Assembly: GCA_022747635.1 (NCBI GenBank)
Contig: JAKTNV010000002.1
Span: 112,056,869-112,120,868, forward strand
Direction of reading: 5' to 3'
DNA length: 64,000 nt
Source of the DNA: Hetaerina americana
Lineage: Eukaryota > Arthropoda > Insecta > Odonata > Calopterygidae
The notes beneath the pieces were generated by a model. It was not told the origin of the DNA and did not search any database. It saw only the letters and a program-made list of their open reading frames with translations. Positions 52,624 to 63,949 of the stretch are shown here, in pieces. The translations under genes were made by a program, and so were the position numbers. How positions within the stretch are numbered: position 1 is the stretch's first letter; each line of letters begins with the position of its first letter.

Positions 52624-53181
52624 CAGGGTTCGTCCGGAAAATAAGTGTACTGAGCTCAGGAAAAAAAATTTATTACACTTTTACATATCTTAAGCTAATA
52701 TTCCTCAAAATAGGACCCTTGTGAGTCGATACACTTGTTCCAGCGGCGTTCCCATTCCTGGAACGCTCCCGCGAAGGCATCATCGGGAACCTCTCGATGA
52801 CTCGTCGTCGACCTCTTCTCTGCCCTCCACGAACATCTTGTGCCACCGAAAAATCATGTTTCTGGACATGGCTGACTCCCCGTAAGCCTGGTTAATCATA
52901 CCGACAGTTTCGGTAGACGATTTCCCAAGCTTTACCGCAAATTTGATGGAATAACGCTGCTCCAAAAACTTCGGCATCGCGTTCCGTGACGTGGGTCGAA
53001 GCGTGGAGGTTCGCGTTAACAGAGCTCCTCACTACACCACAGCTCAGAGCCGACTGCCTTTTTCAGCGTCGCTTGCCAACATACCCCCCTCCAATCGCAG
53101 CCCGTCAGAGCGGTGCTGGGCGCGCCTGGAGCGGCGCGCCCAGCCCAGGAGTCAGTACACTTATTTTCCGGACGAACCCTG
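52624..53181 (-). mobile_element. Deleted mariner with perfect terminal inverted repeats
   Basis: 558 bp between TA dinucleotides (52622-52623, 53182-53183). The two ends are perfectly inverted over 28 bp, starting CAGGGTTCGTCCGGAAAATA. The interior keeps only the transposase N-terminus and last codons (on the minus strand, FQEWERRWNKCIDSQGSYFE EY). The 5' region holds an 11-bp perfect GC hairpin at 53116-53143 (CTGGGCGCGCC, loop TGGAGC). Perfect ends suggest recent movement using a transposase made elsewhere. Confidence 0.92.
52780..52977 (-). pseudogene. Mariner transposase N-terminal 65 codons
   Basis: MPKFLEQRYSIKFAVKLGKS STETVGMINQAYGESAMSRN and MIFRWHKMFVEGREEVDDES form the first helix-turn-helix and the linker up to the hinge. 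The frame is cut at SSRGSR by the internal deletion. Residues up to that point look unmutated. Confidence 0.88.
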
Positions 53182-53234
53182 TAAAACGATCCAGCCTCAA
53201 GGCAGGAGACCCGAAATGCCCGACAATCACAAAT

Positions 53235-54234
53235 TAATTGCAGATATTAATTGTGAAGAAAGTAGCATATATGCTATTATATTATTATGGCCTCCAGAGC
53301 AATGTCCGCAAATGTCCCCGTCTGCTTTGCAATATTTTACAGGGTTTCCCTATCCTTGGCACTTGTAGCATCTTGTTACGCGGATCTAGTCTTCGATGCA
53401 GTGCGGCCCGAATCCAATGTAGATCCGGCCATTTAGCAACAATGATTTCTTACTTTCAGGGCCTACCTTTATTACCCACTGACATGTGTCGGCATTGCGG
53501 TTTCCGAATTTAAATAGTGGCTCTATGAGGTGATCTTTTGGAATGGTGTTCTGGTTTTTAATGTTTTCCGGCAGTTCTTCAGCAGTTATGTTGTTGTTGA
53601 TAGAGCATGCGAATATTCTTGGTTTGATCTTTAGTTACTTCTTGACTCTGATCACTTCGGTGATTTCGGATATTGATTTAAATGTGTCAATAATATTGGG
53701 GGAATCTGATTCTATGCCTATTTTAGCAGGGTGTAATACTTTTGTTGATTTCTCTTTAGAGTCATCTGCGGTTTTGAGGTTAGAATTTCCTTCTAGTGGC
53801 TGTTGTTCGGAATAATCTCTTTCTCACTTGGGATATTCGAGTGTTTTCCAGTGATCTCGGCAAATGTCGGCTTATGCTTTGCCTGAGGTCTTTTTTTTCT
53901 TTTATAATTAGTTCTTTTATTTCACAAAGTTTATTCCGCTCCTTTTCTCTACTCTCCAGTTTAGTGGTTAGTTTGATATTAGTTTTAATTAGGTCATAAA
54001 ATGCAAGGGTCATTTTCGCTAGTTCTTCTACTTATTCTGTTTTTTTTTTGCTCCCGCCATTATCTCGTTGGCGATTGCCGTGGAGGTGATGCGGTGGCCG
54101 TTATCAAATGAATCTTTAACCTTCATTAGGTCGCAGTCCTCGTCAGTGGAGGGAGAGTCAATTGAATCTCGATCCATGTCCCTCTTGGCGTGCACATTGT
54201 CCCGTGACATCTTCATCACTTTCTTCACAGACAT
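53235..54234 (-). pseudogene. LINE ORF1 (gag-like, CCHC zinc knuckles), degraded
   Basis: The minus strand starts MSVKKVMKMSRDNVHAKRDM (54234), with acidic and polar low-complexity sequence, a stop, then a lysine/glutamate-rich coiled-coil-like stretch (KLESREKERNKLCEIKELII KEKKDL). After more frames it ends in KCQG.GNPVKYCKADGDICG HCSGGH, a CCHC-type knuckle array as in the ORF1 of R1/Jockey-type LINEs. ORF1 proteins bind element RNA. Several stops and shifts make it dead. No RT follows downstream; a deleted mariner lies there instead. Confidence 0.75.
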
Positions 54235-54239
54235 AGGAT

Positions 54240-55060
54240 AGGACTTTACACCGCACGATGCAGGGCAAAATAGCGTTCACCGGTAGGAAAGCACAGTTAA
54301 TTATCGTTAATGCCAATTTGTAATTCAAATTGATTTCAAGGATAGCTACTGCGGTTTGCTAAATTACTCAACCGATGTGCACCTGATGAGCACACATTAT
54401 TACCATAAATGGCTAAAAAAAAACTTTCTATTAGTTTCATCTTGTAAATACGATTGCCGATTTTCGAGAAAAAGGCGGAAAACCGGAAATTTCACACTTT
54501 TTAGAAAACTTTTTACCGCCCCAGTACTTACATCTAAAACCAATCTACTCACAGATTTGGTGAGATACACAAACAAGGAGACCTCCAGAAAATTTCACGG
54601 CAATCGGATGGTTAACCGCCTTGGCAATATAGGCCTTTGTGTGGACCCTTAAAACACAGATGCCGTCGAAGCACAAAAGCAGTGTAGATTATACAAAGTT
54701 TAGGATTTTGAAACTGCACCAAGATCACACACAGAGAACACCTTATGACAAAGAACAAATACTGAGAATATTATTAAACAAATTGCTTCACAGGTGACGG
54801 AGAAATAAAGCACTTCCTGTTTGGAGTACGTGTGCCTGTTTTGAGAACTATTGCCCTGAATCTCACCAAGTTTGCACTCAAAAAATTTGTTCACAGCACA
54901 ATACACATTTTCACATTTCTTTGTGATTCAATGTTTGGTTCACGAGCAAATACCGGAAAACCGGGATTTTTGCACTATTTTTGCAAGATCCCTGGAGCGT
55001 ACAGAAATCAAGTGATAAACGTCCAACTTGCAGGGTGGAAACGAAACGCTATTTTTAACA
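54240..55060. other. No recognisable feature
   Basis: I recognise no gene or repeat. The first part may be the LINE 5' UTR. Confidence 0.3.
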
Positions 55061-55061
55061 A

Positions 55062-55515
55062 GAACAAGGGCGTTTGGCGGGGGGTGTTAGGTCACCAGCC
55101 ATGTATGCACAACCGCAGTCTTGACACGTCTACCCAAAAGTTCGATTGATCGTGCGCTCGAAGAATGTTTATCGCCCGAAAGAAAGAACTTACATCCAGC
55201 AGTAACCAATAACAGGACACGTATATTCAAATCATGCTGTAGAACTGTCAAAAAGATGGCTCTGTTGAATGAAAAGAATAACATGCAGGATATCGACAAA
55301 ATATTTAGACTGCCAATTCTGATTATCTCCTAATTGCTGTCTTATATATGTTGATGTCTAATGATACGAGGGAAAAACGACTTTTAAAAGATATATTCGT
55401 TCTACTATCTATCCCCCCGATTTTGTGTTGGATATTTGATTTGCCGTATTAGCTCGGGGCCTATAGTTTGTCTTTAACATCTTCATAGAGGTAACTAGAC
55501 TCAAATTCACGCAGT
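55062..55515 (-). pseudogene. CR1-like LINE tail B with RT remnant
   Basis: AAGGGCGTTTGGCGGGGGGT GTTAGGTCACCAGCC, without the GATGTA repeats, then tail B (ACAGGACACGTATATTCAAA, TCATGCTGTAGAACTGTCAA) and a degraded coding end near 55390-55500. Confidence 0.78.
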
Positions 55516-55519
55516 AAAT

Positions 55520-55855
55520 TTAGCCTTCATTTAAACTTACGAGGTTTGGGGTGATTCAATGTCCCATTGGTGAGGGCTCAGAAGTGTAGTAATGCCTGCC
55601 CGTGGTTCCATAAGAAACCTACCCTGACCTCCATGCCAATTTTTGAAATCCATCCATGTGCCTATTCTTCAAAGCCGTGACCTCTCCCAACACCGACATT
55701 CCAACTGTCCTTCGTGCGAGTCGTCATCCGTGTGATTGGTGTGCGTGACTCGAAGGAGCTCTTCCTGGACGCCGCATCATACCTGCGATTCCATGACGCT
55801 CACATCATCGTACGTGCAGGTTTATAAAGTCTCCGCGATGCACTACAATGTCCAA
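55520..55855. other. No recognisable feature
   Basis: I see no gene or repeat here. Confidence 0.35.
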
Positions 55856-55856
55856 G

Positions 55857-56600
55857 AAATGCGCGGACTGAGGCCATAAAAAAACTTCATTTTGAAAAAT
55901 TTAGGATGCATCGATTTTGTCCCCTTCAGAGTACTCTCCATTCGTAGGCTATGCACTTCTTATTCCATCTTCTTATCCACTGTTTCAAGCACCCTTGAGA
56001 GTCTTCTCGGCAGTTAGGCTTTTTAGTTTCCTCGTCGTTCTTATCTTCCCAGTGACGTCACCTCATCACATTTTTGCGTTTCGGGAATTGTAAAAAGTAG
56101 CAGGGGGCGAGATCTGGCGAATGAGGAGGATGATCAAGGATGGTGATTGGATTTTTTGCCAGAAACTGGAGATCAATCAATGCTGACTGCTGCTGAGGTG
56201 AGTTGTCATGGTGAAGGATCCATCCATCGCCTAGGGCCAAATTTGGTTAAAATAGTTCGCACTGTTTATTTTCCAAAATGCAGTTCATTCGGACAGTTTT
56301 TCGACGATTGGTAAGGACAAGGGACCGTATGTTTTCTTCAGAGCACTATCAATGTAAGCAACTGTCAACATGTCTGTAATTTCTTGATAACTTGCCGCAC
56401 TTCACCAAAAAACTTGATGTTGATTCGTTGTTCCGTGATTTCGTCAATTTCCATTTTCGACAAAGAGTTAAAACAAGGACAACAGACACTAACATAACTG
56501 GCACCATGCGCACAGCTCGACGATCCGCCAAGCACAGACGGCTCATTGGGTCTCAGGCAACTAGCGCCGCTGGTGGGCGGGGCTATAGTTCGCGCATTAA
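55857..56600 (-). mobile_element. Deleted, degraded mariner-like element
   Basis: Ends AATGCGCGGACTGAGGCC and, reversed, AATGCGCGAACTATAGCC are similar terminal repeats. The minus strand encodes an N-terminus MEIDEITEQRINIKFFGEVR (56451) and, after a deletion, GDGWILHHDNSPQQQSA (second catalytic Asp), FLAKNPITILDHPPHSPDLA PCYF, where the third catalytic Asp is replaced by Tyr. C-terminal NGEYSEGDK remains. Stops occur. Confidence 0.82.
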
Positions 56601-56916
56601 TTGCACAGATCACGTATGCTTCTGGATTCTGCTCCAGGGGAAGGTTGGAATGTTTGGGGGGTATTCCTGGCACGTGAATCTGGAATGGCCCACTATGCAG
56701 GCAAAGCACGTTAATGTGGACACAATCAAGTTTCCCGCGAAGTCGATTCGCAACCAGATTCTGGCTTTCAGGCAATGCGAATTATAAGACACCATAAGTG
56801 TTTAAAGTTGGCTTTAATCTCGTGGACAGTGGCGCCTCGCGCACGACTACGAATGTATGTTACATTGTATGTACGGTATTTCGTCACAACATCTAGTTCC
56901 TTTAAAAGCCCCAAAA

Positions 56917-57032
56917 TTTCAGAGTTTAATAGGACGCCTCGGTAGCTTAAGTGGCTAAAGCACTCGACCGGATATTGAGGGATCTGGGTTCGAGTCCCAG
57001 TCAAGGCGAATGATTTTTACGCTCTGAAATTG
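56917..57032 (+). repeat. tRNA-like element flanked by a 10-bp inverted repeat
   Basis: The tRNA-like unit at 56935-57008 is bracketed by AATTTCAGAG (56917) and CTCTGAAATT (57023). The copy at 63.3 kb keeps the right flank TTTTTAAACTCTGAAATT, so the flanks belong to the repeat and not to the insertion site. Confidence 0.65.
56935..57008 (+). tRNA. tRNA-like sequence (probable pseudo-tRNA or short SINE)
   Basis: It folds as a 74-nt cloverleaf: acceptor CGCCTCG/CAAGGCG with one mismatch, D stem GCTT/AAGC, anticodon stem CTCGA/TTGAG with loop CCGGATA, and T arm CTGGG TTCGAGT CCCAG. The anticodon would be GGA (Ser), but there is no long variable arm and position 33 is C instead of U, so it is not a normal tRNA-Ser. 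A and B boxes are intact. A diverged copy at 63.3 kb points to a dispersed Pol III element. Confidence 0.6.
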
Positions 57033-57039
57033 TTGCAAT

Positions 57040-57990
57040 GTGAATTATGTTTTATAGTTGAAGTGAAAGGTTCGCAATTGTGTGTGACCAATTATCGTTA
57101 ACCAGGTGGAGTCGAATCTACTAGGGGTTCATGGTTATTGAAGCAGTTTGTCAATTCTGCAGTGCTTAATCAGTAAGCGGTGGTTGTTAAGTTTGACTGA
57201 GAGTTATATCACATAATTTCAAAAGCTTGGAAAAGTTAGTGAGTTAAAACGAGAGTTCACTGAACCTGAATTCAGATTTTAAAAATATACCTTTCCTAAA
57301 AAGTTCCTTTGAACTAATACCTTTGCAAGAAAAGAAAGTTTTCACCGTTGAAAAAGTCGATGGTTATGGTATTGGTGCCTCGTGGTTTTCTAGCATAACA
57401 ATTACCCGAAAAAAAGTTAGAAGGCACGTATCCCAGTTTCCGTTTAAGCGATAATTTCCTTTTAACTTTTTGACGAGACCTTTATAGTTTAGTGGAATGA
57501 AAAATAGCCCTTTGTGCTGATAACCGTCCCGAATCACCTCTCCTGGGATGAATCAGGGATAAGCGACCGCCCGTTTTAACGTGATCGAGTAATCAAAAAC
57601 GAACCAGCGAGCGATTTGATGTTTTATTTAACATATATTAATGTCGTGGAATGAAATGCAAACAGAAGCACGGCAGGTCGGTGGCGCAACAACATCGATA
57701 AAACATTGATTGACCTAATGAAAGCGATCGATGGGAACGGAGACGAGGCGAATGTCCGTGCACTGGAGTGGACGCGCGCCGTGGTCAGCGCGAGTGGCCC
57801 CCGCCCGCGCCCCAACCCCCGGAACGACGACGGCGACTACTGTTCGGGTGCAGTTTGGCCAACGCCCACAGTAAGTGGGCCCGGTAATTAGAATGCCAGT
57901 TCACTTCAGAAATTATCGGTTGTGTTTCACGTAAGTGTATTAGGAAATCATATTCGTGGGTTGTGAAGAATGTAACGTACGTAATACAAA
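57040..57990. other. No gene recognised; CpG-rich at 57640-57870
   Basis: Contains a GC-rich stretch with frames open by composition. No domain is recognised. Confidence 0.35.
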
Positions 57991-57999
57991 ACATGTACC

Positions 58000-58720
58000 T
58001 AGTGTCAAGACAAAGTTTTATTACATATCTTTTAAAGAAGCATTCTTAAACTCTTTTTCTACACAGTCGCCTTTCAAAATGAGGTTATTATCCTCACGAT
58101 ACGCTAGCTTTTCAATTACGTTTCTGAAGAAATCTGCCGCCTTACATTTTAAACACCTTTTTTACGCCAGCATGCATTTCTGCGTCAATGTCAAAGCGCT
58201 GTAGTGTTGCAAGCCACTGCGTCTAGCGAGAGAGATCCGCAATCGTGTAAATCGGTTTTTTTTCACGAATTATTTCGTTGCTTTTCACCGTCAGCTCAAA
58301 TATGTGCAGTAGCCTAACTTTTCAGTCGTGTTTCCGTGCAAAAGAGTCGTGGAAATCCGTGAAAAAACTATCTAAAGATTTCAGATATGGTAAAGCGGAG
58401 GTTTTCGCGAACTTTTTCGTCAATTTTCAGGAGCAGTTCATTGCTCATTACAGACAGGGCGGCCACTTCTCTCATCACCATGGGCATTTGTGTTAATACT
58501 CATGAACGAACGACATCGCTGACGCATAACTCTTGTCACTCATCACATTTGGTCCGTACAGAACACAAATTTCCCGATAATGAATGTGAGCAGCTTTGAA
58601 GTTTTTTTATCAGTAAAAAACCTTACCGTTGAACGAACTTCACATTTGGTGGGAATTTCAAAAGTATTGTTCATTTTGAGTCCTAATAGTAAACAAAGGA
58701 CAAGCGGTACGACCTTCCAA
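58000..58720 (-). pseudogene. Mariner-like transposase, both ends, degraded
   Basis: The minus strand at 58670 encodes NNTFEIPTKCEVRSTVRFFT DKK (start of HTH 1), then LLLKIDEKVRENLRFTISEI FR (HTH 2), and near 58010-58130 the C-terminus FFRNVIEKLAYREDNNLILK GDCVEKEF. The catalytic middle is missing. The C-terminal block is shared with the element at 40.3 kb. Confidence 0.72.
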
Positions 58721-58860
58721 CCACTGTATTGACCTGAGTGCATCAATGCAGAGACCATTCGGCTCCCTCCACTAATTATTTCTCGCTGCACGGAAACGGA
58801 GGCTCCACTCTGAACAGCCCTCGTATTTCGCGTGCAATTATGGGTATGCTTGGACATTCT

Positions 58861-58862
<2 letters not shown>

Positions 58863-58921
<59 letters not shown>
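58863..58921. repeat. TA microsatellite
   Basis: About 58 bp of TA repeats. Confidence 0.97.
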
Positions 58922-58923
<2 letters not shown>

Positions 58924-59049
58924 GTATAACACTTAGCACTAGTGGACACAGACAAACACACAGAAACACACAAAAAAGAAACTCACTATTTTTCGAATTT
59001 TCGGTGGTCGTTGCCACCTTTATCAAGGAAGAGAGGGACAAAACTGGCT

Positions 59050-59063
59050 GTATATATATATAT

Positions 59064-59099
<36 letters not shown>

Positions 59100-59102
59100 G
59101 CA

Positions 59103-59167
<65 letters not shown>
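59050..59167. repeat. TA microsatellite with ATGCATATATG interruption
   Basis: Two long TA tracts with short interruptions. Confidence 0.97.
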
Positions 59168-59169
<2 letters not shown>

Positions 59170-59339
59170 CATCTCGCGCTATGCACATGCCCTCGTGAGA
59201 CAATGTGAACGGTAAAATTTATATTTGACGTGGAGCATATAGTATGTTGTCGTTGGGCAAATGTGTGGAAATAGTCAATATTATGTGTTTCGATGTTTAT
59301 GATATTCACGATGTTCTCGCTATTGCTCGATGTTTTATC

Positions 59340-59570
59340 ATTTATCCGGTCCCGGCGGCGCTTTCGGATCATTCGAATTCTTTGCCCGTCTCTTCCATTT
59401 TGACTTTTTCCTTCGCCCATTGGTCTTTTGGCCGTATTCAATCGAACACGTTCGCTCCGGGGTGTCCAGGCGCCCCCCTTTCTCGTTTCCACAGGGGGGG
59501 GGGGAATGCTTTGACAACCTGTCTCCGTCATTCTCTTCACACCGTGGTGTCACACTTGGTGCCATTTCGG
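59340..59570. other. GC-rich patch
   Basis: Moderately GC-rich with a G run at 59507-59514. No coding motif. Confidence 0.35.
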
Positions 59571-60010
59571 AATGACCTCCTCTTCCGGTCCTGCTCCTTT
59601 CACCATTCCCTCAGTGGCCCCATTCCTATTCTTTCCCTTCCAGACATGTCCCTCTTCTAAGCATTCATTCTCACGGCTTGGAGCCGTCTCTTGTCTGTTT
59701 CATTCTCCGTCTCTACGTTGGGCCGAGGATTGGGATTTCCGCCGTTCATTTGTATTCTCTTTTATTTTCCTCGAAATTTCTTGTTCTTCTTTCCTTCAGG
59801 TGCTGCTTATTTCCTTCCACCTGCTGCACTGCTTGTTTTCCTTGTCCTAAAATACTGATATTTTCCCTTTTTTCCAATGGCATGCCTGTAGTTTCTTCCT
59901 CGGACCTTACCCTCCTCATTCGCCGCCGCCCACCGTCCCTGCCTCCCTCTATCACACGCCCACCAACTGCAACCAATTCCAGCTACCTCTTTCCTCTCTT
60001 CACCTCCACC

Positions 60011-60012
<2 letters not shown>

Positions 60013-60082
<70 letters not shown>
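60013..60082. repeat. TA microsatellite
   Basis: About 68 bp of TA repeats. Confidence 0.97.
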
Positions 60083-60084
<2 letters not shown>

Positions 60085-60479
60085 CTCTGGCGACGGTCGA
60101 GACGTCAAAACTACATATGTGAGTGTCCTTTCTTTGTGTTTCTATGTTTTATAAATCTACATCTGTGTTTTTATATAATTGTTCGTCGCCGAAGAGCGTT
60201 TCATGTCGAAGGAATTTATATGTTTAAAAATGTATGTATATGTGTGTAAAAAAATATATATATATACATACACACATACACATGTATATAACCGACCTGT
60301 ATGTGTAACTAACTGAGGATGACGCCGTTGCGATAAAAATAGTTATACCGAGTAAAAATTTAGAAGAAAGATACATTGATATTTTTACTTCACTGTAGTT
60401 TTTGCTCAAAAATATTCACATAGTTTCCACTCTGACCTTCCAATCCTGATGTGTTCCTCTATTTTTTTCCGAATCTAAG

Positions 60480-61030
60480 GAAGTGCTTACATGCGACGAT
60501 ATTAAATGACGGGATACGTATAATCAAATCATGCTGTAGAACTGTTAAATAGATGGCCCTATGAAATGAACAGAATAACATGCAGGATATCGTCAAAATA
60601 TATTCACTACCAACTCTAATTATCTCCTACGCGAATGCTGTCTTATCTATTTTGATCTCTAATGGTACGGGGAAAAAACGAGGTTTTAAATCCATTCGTT
60701 TAACTATCTGTGTCCCTGAATATACGTTGGTGTACCAATCTACCATTGTAAGTCGGGGCCTGTGGTATGTCTTTGACATCCTCAGATAAGTAATCAGCCT
60801 CAAATTTACGCAGTAAATTTAATCTGTATTAAAACCTACGGTCAATTAGTGGCTCCCATCCTAATTCTTCGAATATTGTCGTGCTGACACTGCTACCTTT
60901 TTCATCGCAACTTTTCACGAACCTAGTGTCTCTACGTTGCACTCGATCTAGTTCCAAAACTAAGCCTACCTTGTGAGGATTCCATATCCTTTAAGCGTAC
61001 TCAAGGTGGGGGGGGCCTAACTAACGTTGA
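60480..61030 (-). pseudogene. CR1-like LINE with tail B: RT C-terminus
   Basis: The minus strand reads PHLEYA, stop, RIWNPHKVGLVLELDRVQRR DTRFVKSCDEKGSSVSTTIF EELGWEPLIDRRF, stop, YRLNLLRKFEADYLSEDVKD and FKTSFFPRTIRDQNR, then tail B to ACATGCGACGATATTAAATG. The hairpin end is absent. It gives the longest view of the tail B polymerase. Confidence 0.83.
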
Positions 61031-61034
61031 AATA

Positions 61035-63335
61035 ACATAACTCCTTGACCCCCTGCTCACCGTCGCGTGACTCCGCTGCAGTCACTCTTGCGGCGTATCC
61101 CAGAGTGTGTTTGCGTTCGTTTGATTTTGGCTCGACTTGAGTTCGTTGCTTCGCATAAAATGAAGAACGGCGTCGTCAATGAATAGACGGCATTGTTCCT
61201 CAGCGCTCCTCTCGGAAATGTTCGCCGCGGGGATGGATGAGTTCATCCGCGGTCGGATAAGCGCCTCCTTCCCGCATCCAAAGTTCCTATCCTTTGGTTA
61301 TGGTGCTCGGGGGAATAAAAGAACGCCCCTGATGTCGTTATATCCTGCTTGTGAATGATATTTGCCCAATCGTGTACCATATTCCCCCTTGTGTCGAGTG
61401 CTGCTTCAATTTTGCGAACATGTACTATATGTTCAGCTTCTGGGCAAAATCAAGGCGAGCTTAATTATCTGCGAGACTGATTTTCATCAATTACTGTATT
61501 GTGACTCAGCCGTTAAATAGATTATCTCTTGAATTGAATTGCGGTGTTGAATTGAAATATCTGACAAACAAGAGATCTTTAGAAAATTTTTCCGAATTCA
61601 AAATCTTAAATCGTTTTATTTATTCAAGAAAACACCAAGGCATGCGTTGGCATCATCCAATCTCAGACTAAAGGTGATGTATGATTAAAAAAAAACCGAA
61701 AAATAATGGTAAGAGAATTTTCATTCAAATCTTGTTCATGTTGATAATACTTTCTGGGTTGTGCCCTGAGAATGCCAGTCAGGGGCGAATGGGCAAACAT
61801 TGACATTTGGACCGCTTTGAAACATGTCGTAAGAATTTGGAAATGTGCGTGTGACCGTCGGATTTCGCATTGGCGATGTAGTATTCGCGAATGCAGTTTT
61901 ATATCCAATGCCTGCTGCCATTCACGGGAGAAGCATAGAATCGACACTCATAGAATCATGCATTTCATAATCGTGCGTATACGGTCGTGATGCCCGAATG
62001 GTTGAATTTGAGCAGTGTCGCTTAGGGCTCGGTTATTTCTTACTGACGGCGAAACGGATGTTCATTTGTCCACTGTGAGATTTTTTATCATATTGCCTTT
62101 TTGCTCGCTTAATTTTAACATGGAACATACTGTAATATAAAATAGAAGGATAATTTCATTCTTTGGGCAAACTTTTGAAAACTAAAGCATTAGCTATTTA
62201 TTCAAGTTTTTTTTTGGAATTTACCGGTGCAACAATCTTTTCTCACGCTACATAATGTGAATTAATACCAGTTGAATAAAGAAAGAGTAGGAGACGAATA
62301 GGTCAAGACAAAATGGAATGCGTAGGAGTAAAACTAGAAATAGGTTCAAGCTTGCAAAAACCCAGTTTTTTGTGTGTAATGATTATTATTTCACGTTGGA
62401 CGCGGATAAATGTGGGTCCAGTGTTTCTATATTGATTACATGTGATATATAAGAATAGATCAGTATGAGATAAATGTATTTGCTGTTCATCATTAACGCA
62501 AATAATTAGCGTTTTGAACGTTGTCAAGAAATACAAACTCCTTATGAATTCGCTGTTGCATGAATTTGTCGAATAACATTTTCGTTTTGATAGAATTGAC
62601 TGTCAAACTTTGCCTCAAAGTTGAAAGGAAAAGCTTTCAAGAATTTCATTGTTTTTTCTTCAAAAATGAGTTTTGATGAAATTGATGCTCCTTCGGTGAA
62701 TGGTGGAGGAGAAAAGAGAAAGTTCGGAATTCGATCGAGTGAAATGAATCAGGCTCAGGGGTTTCGCCGTAAAAACCCATCTACGATGTAATGGATAACG
62801 TGAAGAAGAAAAAAATGAAGGTAAGTAGATATATATTTGGAAAGAGCAGGCAGGCTCGAAGCTTTCTAGATGTAGGTTTTTGGGGAAATATGGAGGTTTG
62901 AGAATAAATAAGTGGATTGGGTAGAAAGGAAGGAAGTGGTTGGGATAGGGATGGGGCGGCGCCCGGGGGAATTCGCGGGGGGTGGGCGGGAGGGAGGGAG
63001 GAGGTGCTCGAGGGAGGGGAGTGTTGAAGGGGGTGTGGTACATGATGGGAGGGTGGATGTCGGGGGATGAAAGGGGACGGAGGGAGGACACATATCGTGG
63101 GACGAATTTCCATTTGCCTCTTGGGGGAGTGCTCCTGACGTCCCAGCGGAATTTGCGGATGGTATCGGGGTCCGTCCGAATCCCGTGTCTGCATACAAGA
63201 GCTCATGTTTTAATATACCAATACCCACTGCTGATAAAAATACTCGGGGGCTTATCATGCTTTTCCCCCGTATTTTTTTCCTTTCTGAATTATGAGAATA
63301 TGTTTGTCCCCAAGTCAAAAAATCTTAATTTTAAT
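61035..63335. other. No recognisable feature; GC-rich at 62930-63190
   Basis: About 2.3 kb with no recognised element. The purine-rich 62930-63190 block is open in several frames on both strands, and its proline-rich translations show no domain. Confidence 0.35.
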
Positions 63336-63339
63336 GCAG

Positions 63340-63445
63340 CAATTTCAGAGTTTAAAAATAATTCGCCTTGACAGGGGTCCGAACCCTGATTATTTGATGT
63401 CCGGCCGAGTTCTCTAGTCAATTAAGCTAACACTGCGAGATTTTG
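63340..63445 (-). repeat. tRNA-like element, second copy
   Basis: The minus strand reads GTGTTAGCTTAATTGACTAG, AGAACTCGGCCGGACATCAA and CAGGGTTCGGACCCCTGTCA AGGCG, matching the unit at 56935 in A box, B box and the TCAAGGCG end, with the same right flank TTTTTAAACTCTGAAATT. Confidence 0.75.
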
Positions 63446-63446
63446 A

Positions 63447-63535
63447 GAGTTTAAAAGAAACATCCTCGCTAGCTTAACTGGCTAAATTAATAAAATAAAA
63501 AACTTAACTGGCTTAGCTTAACTGGCTAAATTAAC
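63447..63535 (+). repeat. tRNA-like element head, locally duplicated
   Basis: TTTTGAGAGTTTAAAAGAAA CATCCTCGCTAGCTTAACTG GCTAAATTAA copies the left flank and D-arm region of the 56.9 kb unit. TAGCTTAACTGGCTAAATTAA then recurs about 45 bp on. It diverges from the minus-strand copy next to it. Confidence 0.65.
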
Positions 63536-63727
63536 AGATAAAACCACCCCTAATGTTTAAAGCCTAGTTTAAAGTGATTTCCGGAAACCTACTCCCGGCA
63601 ACTACCTTTTTCCGTGCTGCCACATGTCCTCATTTATTTCCTCACTTGTCGCAATCACAAGTACCCTTTTGTGTTCCAGGGAATGTTTAATATTATGGAA
63701 GATTAAAAAAAAACCATAAAAACATCG

Positions 63728-63922
63728 ATCAACCCGAAGGTCGGTTTAGTAGGTGATGGTGGAGTTCACCCAGTACTAAGCCCTATACGGCGTGTGAAAA
63801 TTCACACATTTGGGTAGGGGGACCAGTTCCTTTCCCTGTGCCGGTAATGGTTTCCCAGGAAGATCTGGTACCCGACAAAAACACATAGCTTGGGCGGAGC
63901 TGCAGGTGCCCAGAGACTTGCC
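63728..63922 (-). repeat. SINE1 body, nearly to the tRNA head
   Basis: CAACCCGAAGGTCGGTTTAG, GTGTGAAAATTCACACATTT, CGGTAATGGTTTCCCAGGAA and GGAGCTGCAGGTGCCCAGAG match 46380-46565 in reverse. The tRNA head is lost. Confidence 0.85.
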
Positions 63923-63949
63923 GTCGATATTATTTTAATATTCTGGTAT

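Noticed and set aside
56935..57008. Functional tRNA-Ser gene with anticodon GGA
   Set aside because: No long variable arm, C at position 33, an acceptor mismatch and dispersed diverged copies favour a tRNA-like repeat. Kept only as tRNA-like.
61663..61990. 94-codon minus-strand frame ending in IIFRFFFNHTSPLV
   Set aside because: I looked for transposase or RT motifs and found none; it is not long enough to support a gene.
62660..63318. Proline-rich minus-strand frames of 141-150 codons
   Set aside because: Three frames of the same purine-rich DNA are open at once, the signature of low-complexity sequence rather than a gene.
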